Origin: Thermaceae bacterium
GTDB taxonomy: Bacteria; Deinococcota; Deinococci; Deinococcales; Marinithermaceae
Assembly: GCA_026985615.1 (NCBI GenBank)
Contig: JALSQD010000013.1
Coordinates: 1 to 59,484 of the forward strand
Length of the DNA stretch: 59,484 nucleotides
Direction of reading: 5' to 3'
The position numbers and the translations under genes were made by a program. Shown one piece after another: positions 43,280-49,198 of the stretch. The notes under the pieces are model-generated. The model saw only the letters and a program-made list of their open reading frames with translations, had not been told where the DNA came from and did no database searches. The number at the start of each line of letters is the position of its first letter. Within the stretch, counting starts at the first letter, position 1.

Positions 43280-44175
43280 TAGATGCCCTCCCTCCAGTCG
43301 ATTTCGGCGAGGCGGCGCAGAGCGCCTTTGTCCTGCACCTTCACCTGGAGCACGTACGCCTCGACCTGGAAGAGGTGCTCGGCCTCGTCGGTCCAGTCGA
43401 TGCGGATGCCGGTGCGCACTTCTAGCACCAATCGGTTGCTATCCCAGAGCGTCACTCTGCGTGGCCAGATGGGCGCTTCCTCGTCGTCGATCTGGCTCAC
43501 GGTGTGGATGGCGCCGAAGGAACCGTCCATCAGCAAGGCGGCTGTGGTGTCGGCGTTGCCCAGCTCGCGCTGCGCGCGGATGCGGAACTCGCCGTCGCCG
43601 TGGATGTAGTAGACCGTGATGTCGGCCCAGCTCTCGCCCGCAGGCACGCTGAGGGTGACTGTCTCGGCCGCGTAGTCGATGGCCTGGACGGGCACCTTCT
43701 GGCGGGCGCCGCTGACGGTCGCCCACGCCACTACCTCGGGGTGGTTGGCCGATGGCAGGCTTACTGCCCGCATCTTGGTCTGCACGATCCCGGGAACGTT
43801 GACGGTGGTGGTCACCGCGGAGCCGCCGCCGCTGTTGTCCACCGAGCTGCCAGAAGCCTTGGCCTTGATGTACAGGCGCACCGGCTCCCCCTCGGGGATC
43901 CGGTACATGGTTCCCTGTGGGACTTTGAAGACGGCGATGGGCCGCCACTCGTTCGCCTTCCAGTCCACCCCCACAGCCATATCTCGCCGGTCGATCAGGG
44001 CGCGCTGTGGCAGACCGAGGGGTACCGCGGGCATCGGCAGAGTGCCCGCCTTCAGCTGGGGTCTCTTGGCGACCGGGTGGCCGCGGATGGGTTGAACCGC
44101 CACCTTTACGCTGCCGGTGATTGGCATGGTGCGGATGCGGCGCCGCCGGCCGGTGATCAGGTCGATCAGCTTCAT
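43279..44175 (-). CDS. Putative large major capsid protein (VP17-like single beta-barrel)
   Basis: 298 aa, about 33 kDa, close to P23-77 VP17 (about 32 kDa). After a basic N-terminus (MKLIDLITGRRRRIRTM), the segment AVFKVPQGTMYRIPEGEPVR LYIKAK (two pieces) matches KFTVPEGATYLLKNGAQLVM in the 148-aa neighbour, so the two are paralogues. The middle (about 120-210) is an added beta domain, and the barrel resumes at RRVTLWDSNRLVLEVRTGIR. The gene lies 9 nt after the 148-aa gene. Fold and role are inferred from motif, size and order. Confidence 0.7.
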   Translation of the reverse strand: MKLIDLITGRRRRIRTMPITGSVKVAVQPIRGHPVAKRPQLKAGTLPMPAVPLGLPQRALIDRRDMAVGVDWKANEWRPIAVFKVPQGTMYRIPEGEPVRLYIKAKASGSSVDNSGGGSAVTTTVNVPGIVQTKMRAVSLPSANHPEVVAWATVSGARQKVPVQAIDYAAETVTLSVPAGESWADITVYYIHGDGEFRIRAQRELGNADTTAALLMDGSFGAIHTVSQIDDEEAPIWPRRVTLWDSNRLVLEVRTGIRIDWTDEAEHLFQVEAYVLQVKVQDKGALRRLAEIDWREGI

Positions 44176-44184
44176 GTCGCCTCC

Positions 44185-44631
44185 TTACTCCAGCCCGACG
44201 GTGAGCTCGAAGCGGGTGTTGGCGTGGGTGAGGTCCACGACTGCGGGAGACTCCACCCAGACCTCGATGGCATCGCCCTCGGTGAACCGCGCCCCGGCCT
44301 GGACTCCCAGGTCCACGCGGGTCTGCTTGGCGTACTTGTCGTTGCGCTGCTCGCCGGGGGTGAGGTCGAAGAAGGGCGCGTAGCTCTGCTTGGTCAGGAA
44401 GACCTCGCCGTCCTCGCCCTTACGGCGCTTGTAGAGGTAGACGAAGGAGTTGTTGGGCAGCTCGTTGCCGGCGTTGTCGAACAGCTTCATGACGAGCTGG
44501 GCGCCGTTCTTGAGCAGGTAGGTCGCCCCTTCGGGGACGGTGAACTTGAGCACGCTCACCTTGCGGTTCGCGACTCCCGGGCCGATGATCGTAGCCTCTT
44601 CCGAGGTGTGCAGTAGTTTCCGTTCACGCAT
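44185..44631 (-). CDS. Putative small major capsid protein (VP16-like single beta-barrel)
   Basis: 148 aa, somewhat smaller than P23-77 VP16 (about 20 kDa). The strand pattern is SVLKFTVPEGATYLLKNGAQ, LVMKLFDNAGNELPNNSF, VYLYKRRKGEDGEVFLTK, TRVDLGVQAGARFTEGDA, IEVWVESPAVVDL, FELTVGLE: about eight strands, as in one jelly roll. It lacks the inserted domain of the 298-aa paralogue. In P23-77 and haloarchaeal SH1 the small capsid gene also precedes the large one, downstream of the ATPase. SD GGAGG is upstream of the ATG. Confidence 0.7.
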   Translation of the reverse strand: MRERKLLHTSEEATIIGPGVANRKVSVLKFTVPEGATYLLKNGAQLVMKLFDNAGNELPNNSFVYLYKRRKGEDGEVFLTKQSYAPFFDLTPGEQRNDKYAKQTRVDLGVQAGARFTEGDAIEVWVESPAVVDLTHANTRFELTVGLE

Positions 44632-44642
44632 GTGTTGCCTCC

Positions 44643-45053
44643 TTAGAGCTCGACGCCCACGAGCGCGAGCAGGTCTTCGGCGACATGGAAGCCGGCGACG
44701 GCCATGGTGCCGAGGCCGGCGAACTTCGCCATCTTGTCCTTCGAGCCGATGTAGACGGACGCGCCCGCGAGGGCCAGGCCCGCCTTCGCCAGTAGCCGCA
44801 TGAGAGGAGCGATCTCCAGCGGGTTTTCGGGATCGGGGTTGCCGTCCGCGTCGGGTGCCACGTAGATGATGCGGCCGTCTTTCTTGATGGCGTACCCGAA
44901 AAGGCCGCGCATCGAGCTGAAGAGCAGCTTCTCCACCGCCACGGCGGCGCCCGCCCCGAGCACGGCCCCGTAGCCTTCCGGCTTGGAGAACTCGCCCGCG
45001 GCTTTCTGGACGGTCTGCGTAGAGATTCCGCCCAGCGCTAACGTTTGTGCCAT
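44643..45053 (-). CDS. Virus membrane protein upstream of the capsid genes, 136 aa
   Basis: Hydrophobic Gly/Ala segments (GAVLGAGAAVAVEKLLFSSM, LAKAGLALAGASVYIG, FAGLGTMAVAGFHVAEDLLA) alternate with a short polar loop (VAPDADGNPDPENPLEIAPL). It is the first gene after the 45107 palindrome, so probably the first of a capsid transcription unit. Candidate virion membrane protein. Confidence 0.6.
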   Translation of the reverse strand: MAQTLALGGISTQTVQKAAGEFSKPEGYGAVLGAGAAVAVEKLLFSSMRGLFGYAIKKDGRIIYVAPDADGNPDPENPLEIAPLMRLLAKAGLALAGASVYIGSKDKMAKFAGLGTMAVAGFHVAEDLLALVGVEL

Positions 45054-45106
45054 AACGCCCCCTTCACGCCCCCAGCGTTAACGGGCTGAGGTCGGAGGCG
45101 CTACAG

Positions 45107-45139
45107 TAAACCCCGCGCGGGGTTTACGCGCGGGGTTTA
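45107..45139. promoter_or_regulatory. Palindromic virus operator/terminator, copy 1
   Basis: TAAACCCCGCGCGGGGTTTA (45107-45126), a perfect 20-bp palindrome, followed by an extra half-site GCGCGGGGTTTA. It lies in one of the few gaps of the leftward virus block. The same palindrome is at 48510-48529. Both are followed on the minus strand by GTAGCGC, 2 nt after the palindrome. Confidence 0.6.
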
Positions 45140-45154
45140 AGAGTGGCGGTAGTT

Positions 45155-45430
45155 CTAAAGTCTGTCGATGGCCTTGTCGATTTCTTCGAGCAACAGGGTT
45201 GCGTGTGTGCTGAGGTGAGCGATGCTGCCGTAAAGCTCCCCCTCAAGGTCGGCGCGCCTGGGGTCACTCTCCGGCATCGACTTCAGCTTGCGCAGCAGCT
45301 CGATGTAAACCTTCGCTTCTGCCGCCAACTCCTCAAGGAGCTCGTTCTTCTCCGCCCCGAGGGCGCTGTCGATGGCTACCGCTTTTTTCCTGGCAGCCGT
45401 GCCGCGAGTTTTTCGAGTCGCCGTTGCCAT
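45155..45430 (-). CDS. Small helical virus protein, 91 aa
   Basis: A basic N-terminus (MATATRKTRGTAARKKAVAI) followed by long charged helices (EKNELLEELAAEAKVYIELL, YGSIAHLSTHATLLLEEIDK). It overlaps the upstream 65-aa gene by 55 nt in another frame. A DNA-binding or scaffold protein would fit the basic tail plus coiled coil; unproven. Confidence 0.55.
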   Translation of the reverse strand: MATATRKTRGTAARKKAVAIDSALGAEKNELLEELAAEAKVYIELLRKLKSMPESDPRRADLEGELYGSIAHLSTHATLLLEEIDKAIDRL

Positions 45431-45573
45431 GCTCGGATCTCCATCTCCCAGTACCGGATCGTACCTTTGTTGGGGTGCGCTTTTTTCAGCTCCTTAGCGA
45501 TCTTCCTCTGGTGCTCCACGATCCTGCGTTGGAGACCTTGGATGCTTTTTCTGATCTTCTTATTTTTCCCCAA
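45376..45573 (-). CDS. Small basic helical virus protein, 65 aa
   Basis: TTG start with SD GGAGGTAGGCG. Strongly basic and helical (KNKKIRKSIQGLQRRIVEHQ, WQRRLEKLAARLPGKKR). It lies between the ATPase and capsid genes. Possibly a nucleic-acid-binding packaging accessory; no family is recognised. Confidence 0.52.
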   Translation of the reverse strand: MGKNKKIRKSIQGLQRRIVEHQRKIAKELKKAHPNKGTIRYWEMEIRAWQRRLEKLAARLPGKKR

Positions 45574-45590
45574 CGCCTACCTCCAGTCTA

Positions 45591-46265
45591 TCAGGCCGAC
45601 AGGTTCACGGTCTCACGCGAGCCATCGTGGCGACGCCTGACCAGCAGCGACCGTTCCCCGTCAAGGTCCTTCACCGCATACTCCGGGGGCAGGTCGTTCT
45701 CGGGCCGCTTGAGGGTGCGCACGCGCTCGCCCAGCTCGGGAAACTGCTCGGTCAGGGCGGCCACCTCGCCGGGTTCGGTGAGTCGGAAGGTCACCAGGTG
45801 CGAGGCCTGCCGGCGTACGCCCGGGTCGATCCCGCCCACGGCCCCCTTGAGCATCTGGGTGACGAAGATGGCGTTGTGCCCGGCTTCGCGGCCGCCGGTG
45901 AGGACCTCGAAGAGCCCCTTGGGAACCTTGCCCCGCTCGAAGAACTGGTGGGCCTCGTCCACCACCAGAAGGACGCCGCGCCGGCGCATGATCGCCGCGC
46001 CCAGGTTGTCCAGGAAAGGGCGCGGGTCGTAGCCGGTCACGTGGAAGATCACCCGGCGGTAACGCCCAAGGGCGCGCTCCGGGTCGCCCGCTTCGCCGAC
46101 CGTAAAGCCCTTCTCGGCGAACTCGGCGAACTCGCGCTTCCGGTTCACGATGACCAGTTGGCGGTAGCGGCCTTCCATGCGGCGCACGATCTCCTTGGCC
46201 AGCGTGCTCTTGCCGCTGCCGCTCTTGCCCACGATCAGGATGCGGAAGGTCTGCCCACCGGCCAT
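45591..46265 (-). CDS. Genome-packaging ATPase of the FtsK/HerA (A32-like) class
   Basis: 224 aa, the short single-domain form seen in internal-membrane viruses. Walker A is GKSGSGKST (residues 13-21), Walker B VLLVVDEA (98-105) followed by HQFFERGK, and a late block IFVTQMLKGAVGGIDPGVRR with HLVTFRLTEPGEV. It would drive DNA into preformed capsids through a unique vertex. Its position upstream of the two capsid genes matches P23-77. It starts 1 nt after the transglycosylase stop. Confidence 0.85.
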   Translation of the reverse strand: MAGGQTFRILIVGKSGSGKSTLAKEIVRRMEGRYRQLVIVNRKREFAEFAEKGFTVGEAGDPERALGRYRRVIFHVTGYDPRPFLDNLGAAIMRRRGVLLVVDEAHQFFERGKVPKGLFEVLTGGREAGHNAIFVTQMLKGAVGGIDPGVRRQASHLVTFRLTEPGEVAALTEQFPELGERVRTLKRPENDLPPEYAVKDLDGERSLLVRRRHDGSRETVNLSA

Positions 46266-46266
46266 C

Positions 46267-46872
46267 TCAGTCGAGCTCTCCCCGGATGATGCGGTCCCGC
46301 AGCGCCAGCACGTTCAGCGCGTAGCTCAGGTTGTACGGCCGCCCCGCGCGGTAGGCCTGGACCGCGCCGTCCCCGCCGTTGTAGGCGAGCAGAGCTTCGG
46401 TCACGTTTCCTTTGTACTGGTCCAGCTTCATGCGCAGGTACTTCGCGCCCAGGGTGAGGTTGCTGGCCGGGTCGAGGATCTTGTCCGGCGGGTACTTGAA
46501 CCCCATCCCCCAGGCGGTGGTGCCGAGAACCTGGGTGAGCCCCCAGGAGGTGGCCAGCGCCTCGTCGGTCCACCCCAGGGCCCGGGCACTGTTCCAGCGC
46601 GCCTGGCCGGTCACGTACTTCGCCTGGTACTCCGGCTCGTGCCGTGAGGCGTCGGGGTTGCCCCCGCTCTCCTGGATTACCAGGGCGGCCAGGAGGGCCG
46701 GATCCACGTAATACTTGTTCAGGGCGTAGCTGAACTCGCGCTCGAAGCGCTTGAGCCGCTCGGGTAGGATGTCCAGTTCGATCGGCATTTCAGGCCTCCG
46801 TCGGTACAGGGCGAGGGCCAGGTTGCCCAGCAGCAGGACCCCCAGCAGCACCAGGATCTGCTTCGCGTCCAC
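46267..46872 (-). CDS. Membrane-anchored lytic transglycosylase
   Basis: 201 aa. An N-terminal anchor (ILVLLGVLLLGNLALALYRR), then an SLT-type domain: catalytic Glu in ALVIQESGGNPDAS, WGLTQVLGTTAWGMGF and EALLAYNGGDGAVQAYRAG. It cleaves peptidoglycan, probably as a virion enzyme that opens the cell wall at entry, as PRD1 P7 does. GTG start with SD GGAGGTGA gives an 83-nt overlap with the upstream gene; an internal ATG without the anchor is the alternative. Confidence 0.85.
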   Translation of the reverse strand: MDAKQILVLLGVLLLGNLALALYRRRPEMPIELDILPERLKRFEREFSYALNKYYVDPALLAALVIQESGGNPDASRHEPEYQAKYVTGQARWNSARALGWTDEALATSWGLTQVLGTTAWGMGFKYPPDKILDPASNLTLGAKYLRMKLDQYKGNVTEALLAYNGGDGAVQAYRAGRPYNLSYALNVLALRDRIIRGELD

Positions 46873-47431
46873 GTCTCACCTCCATCACGGCACGCGCCGC
46901 GCTGTAGCCGGCCATGCCCAGGGTGGCGGCGCCCAGCAGGAGGCGCAGCCAGGCCGGCAGGCGACCGAGGTCGGCCTGGCCGGTCATGCCCTTGTGGATT
47001 CCGTAGGCGGCCAGAGCCTCGCCCACTTTGAGGGTGTCCAGGATGAAGGGCGTGGGCATGAATGGCACGGTCTGGGTGAAGGCGCGCTCGAAGGCGGCGC
47101 GCTCCTCGTCGCTGGCAATCTTGAGGCCCATCATCAAAGCCATAGCCACGCCGCTCGCGATCTCCTGGCCCGTGAAGGGCTCGGGGGCTGGCGGGGCGGC
47201 CCCGGCCGTGGCTTCTCCTTCGGGCTCGCCCTCGGCTTCCAGCGGCTCGAAGTCGGGGTAGCCCATCTCCTCTTCCGCTTCGTCCGCAGGTTCGGGGTTC
47301 GGTTCGGCGGTGCTACTCGATCCAGCCTCCGGCGGCGGGGCCGGGTCCGGCTGGGGATGCGGTTCCGCCTCCGGCGGCGCCGGTGGCGGCGTCTCCTGGG
47401 GTTCCAGCACCTTGGTGTCCTGGTCTTCCAC
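46790..47431 (-). CDS. Proline/glutamate-rich membrane protein, 213 aa
   Basis: About 75 disordered acidic residues (QETPPPAPPEAEPHPQPDPA), then a helical domain (FTGQEIASGVAMALMMGLKI) and a hydrophobic segment near the C-terminus (LPAWLRLLLGAATLGMAGYS). It overlaps both neighbours in other frames (119 nt upstream, 83 nt downstream). Long Pro-rich linkers next to a membrane helix would suit a spike stem or membrane-capsid tether. No homologue is recognised. Confidence 0.55.
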   Translation of the reverse strand: MEDQDTKVLEPQETPPPAPPEAEPHPQPDPAPPPEAGSSSTAEPNPEPADEAEEEMGYPDFEPLEAEGEPEGEATAGAAPPAPEPFTGQEIASGVAMALMMGLKIASDEERAAFERAFTQTVPFMPTPFILDTLKVGEALAAYGIHKGMTGQADLGRLPAWLRLLLGAATLGMAGYSAARAVMEVRRGREADPGAAGGPAAGQPGPRPVPTEA

Positions 47432-47825
47432 GGATGGCTCCTTTCGTTCCCAGGGCCAGCACCAAGGCCACGCTGGTCACGGCGGCGGCTCCGATCACGG
47501 GCAGGAGGCCGCGGCGTGCGGGCGGGGCCTGGGCTGGTGTTTCGTTCGTTTCGTTTACGGGCTCTGTGGCCGATGCGGGCTCGCCCCCTACCGGCTCCTG
47601 CACGGCGGGTTCTGGCTCTTGGGGTAAGACCGGCTGCGAGGCGACGGCCGCGGCGAGCAGTGGATCAAGCTCGCCTTCGGGCACCGGTGTCGCCCCCGGC
47701 GCGGCGGTTTTCCTCGGCTCTTCCGGCGCCTGCTCCGGCTCCGGTGCGGGGGAATGCGACACCGGAGCCGGTTCGGGCCGGGGAGGTAAGGAAGTGGGGA
47801 TCGTCGGAATCTTCGGCATGGTCAC
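47313..47825 (-). CDS. Proline-rich membrane protein, 170 aa
   Basis: A ~100-residue Pro/Glu/Ala linker (IPTSLPPRPEPAPVSHSPAP) precedes one transmembrane helix (LLPVIGAAAVTSVALVLALG) and a Gly-rich tail. Its architecture parallels that of the next gene, so the two may be diverged partners. The GTG start overlaps the stop of the 27-aa basic peptide gene (GTGA). Confidence 0.55.
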   Translation of the reverse strand: MTMPKIPTIPTSLPPRPEPAPVSHSPAPEPEQAPEEPRKTAAPGATPVPEGELDPLLAAAVASQPVLPQEPEPAVQEPVGGEPASATEPVNETNETPAQAPPARRGLLPVIGAAAVTSVALVLALGTKGAIRGRPGHQGAGTPGDAATGAAGGGTASPAGPGPAAGGWIE

Positions 47826-47905
47826 TTCTTGCGGCGCTTGCGGGCGCGGCGGGTTTTCTTGAAGCGCCCCTTAGCGTCGCGGGGCGGGAGCCTACGCTTG
47901 GGCAT
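47822..47905 (-). CDS. 27-residue Arg/Lys-rich peptide
   Basis: MPKRRLPPRDAKGRFKKTRR followed by ARKRRKK: 15 of 27 residues are Arg or Lys and only one is acidic. A perfect SD (GAAGGAGGTG) lies 6 nt before the ATG. The stop overlaps the next gene (GTGA) and the start overlaps the previous gene by 14 nt, so it is embedded in a translated operon. Protamine-like charge suggests DNA condensation or packaging. RDAKGRF-type motifs occur in other phage proteins. Function is inference. Confidence 0.65.
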   Translation of the reverse strand: MPKRRLPPRDAKGRFKKTRRARKRRKK

Positions 47906-48470
47906 GGGTAGCACCTCCTTCGTCGTTCAACACCACGATCAGCAGGGCCGCGAGCAGGGCCATGCCCCCGAGCGGCCACAACCTCGAAACGAGCACGATG
48001 GCCAGGGCCAGGAGTGCGAGAGCAGCTACCTGGCCGAGCGAGCTTTCGAGTTCGTTCATGAAACCTCCCAGAGACGGCAGGCCAGGCAGCTCCGGCTTGT
48101 ACGGTGTCTGCCCGGTCACTTCAGTAACGAGGCCGAGTTTCACCCAGGTGTCCAGTGCGGCGAAGAGGGCCGACTCCAGCTCCTGTACCGGCACCTCTGT
48201 CCCACGGATCTCCAGATCCATCACCCAGAGCTGGGCGTAGCCTCCCAGGTCCGGCCGGTAACCCCTGGGCCCCCAGGTGGTGGGTCCATAGAGCACGCGC
48301 ACGCCGCTCACCGCGAAGCCAGCCGCACGCAGCCAGTACGCAAGGTCGACGGCCCAGCTGGGGTGCTGCTCGAAGAAGCGCTCCCCCGCGCCCGGTTCGG
48401 GCTCGGGGAGCCAGATCGCCACCCGGTAGGCAACACCTGGGCGCAGCACGGCAACAGGCGACTCGTTCAC
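47892..48470 (-). CDS. Virus protein with soluble head and C-terminal membrane helices, 192 aa
   Basis: A mixed soluble domain (VAVLRPGVAYRVAIWLPEPE, GYAQLWVMDLEIRGTEVPVQ) is followed by two adjacent C-terminal hydrophobic segments (VAALALLALAIVLVSRLW, GGMALLAALLIVVL). First gene after the second palindrome, so probably the first of a late unit. No family is recognised. Confidence 0.58.
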   Translation of the reverse strand: MNESPVAVLRPGVAYRVAIWLPEPEPGAGERFFEQHPSWAVDLAYWLRAAGFAVSGVRVLYGPTTWGPRGYRPDLGGYAQLWVMDLEIRGTEVPVQELESALFAALDTWVKLGLVTEVTGQTPYKPELPGLPSLGGFMNELESSLGQVAALALLALAIVLVSRLWPLGGMALLAALLIVVLNDEGGATHAQA

Positions 48471-48509
48471 GCTCTCATCGTCGTTTTTTGGATGCGTGCC
48501 GCGCTACCC

Positions 48510-48529
48510 TAAACCCCGCGCGGGGTTTA
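48510..48529. promoter_or_regulatory. Palindromic virus operator/terminator, copy 2
   Basis: A perfect palindrome identical to that at 45107-45126, with shared flanks (AAGAGT on one side, GTAGCGC on the other). It lies in the 71-bp gap between the replication and virion gene blocks. Confidence 0.6.
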
Positions 48530-48541
48530 AGAGTAGGCCGC

Positions 48542-48832
48542 CTACGCCGCTTCTTCTGCAGCCCCCAGCAGGTCCGCCACCAGCGTGAAGAAGACGAAGA
48601 GCCGCACCGCGGTCGCGCGGCCCACCCCGGGGATACCCTCAAGGTCGGCCAGCTCCATGCCGGTGAGCTTCCTCAGATCACCGCCGGTGAACTCGGCGAT
48701 CGAGGCCGCAGCCTTGTCGTTGCCACCCAACAAGATCGAGAGCCGCTGCACGAATGGCAGCCCGGCCAGGTCGATAGGGTCGTGTTTCCGGGTGGCCTGG
48801 TGGAACAGTGTTTCCGCTGTCTTGCGCTTCAT
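48542..48832 (-). CDS. Helix-hairpin-helix protein resembling the RadC N-terminus, 96 aa
   Basis: FVQRLSILLGGNDKAAASIA and MELADLEGIPGVGRATAVRL match the N-terminal ~80 residues of RadC-type proteins (helical bundle plus HhH). The metal-dependent JAB domain of RadC is absent. HhH binds DNA non-specifically, so an accessory role in replication or packaging is plausible. Overlaps the upstream gene by 4 nt. Confidence 0.65.
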   Translation of the reverse strand: MKRKTAETLFHQATRKHDPIDLAGLPFVQRLSILLGGNDKAAASIAEFTGGDLRKLTGMELADLEGIPGVGRATAVRLFVFFTLVADLLGAAEEAA

Positions 48833-49185
48833 GAGCTATTACCCCCTCTTTCGCACTCCATGGTTGCGAAGTCTGCTGCTTTTTTCTGCGCTTCTAGTTC
48901 GAAGGCGTTATCGTGGTAGTAGTGTTTTCCAGATACTGCAGCAGATATTGAGCTAAGTACATAAGCAATCGGGAATAATGGCCCCCACCTACGCCACTGA
49001 AGAACGTGAACGTACTCATGAGGCCAGTGTGCTTTCCACGATTCGCCTTTGGCTACAAAAATCCACCGCCCCCACGTTTGAGCTGCCGCCCACTGCGGAA
49101 TTAAGCGCTTGACAATGCATATTCTTGTCCAACATGGCCCCTTAAAACACTTTTCGATTCCAAGGACACGAAGAAGCACTTTCAC
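48829..49185 (-). CDS. Small protein with an HEYVH metallopeptidase-like motif, 118 aa
   Basis: AT-richer than its neighbours. HWPHEYVHVLQWRRWGPLFP contains HExxH with an aromatic/Gln context like DUF4157-type domains, and ELEAQKKAADFA could supply a downstream Glu ligand. Two hydrophobic stretches flank it. GTG start. It could help remodel the envelope or be a cargo gene. Catalytic activity is not shown. Confidence 0.5.
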   Translation of the reverse strand: MKVLLRVLGIEKCFKGPCWTRICIVKRLIPQWAAAQTWGRWIFVAKGESWKAHWPHEYVHVLQWRRWGPLFPIAYVLSSISAAVSGKHYYHDNAFELEAQKKAADFATMECERGGNSS

Positions 49186-49198
49186 CCTTTCCTCCCCT

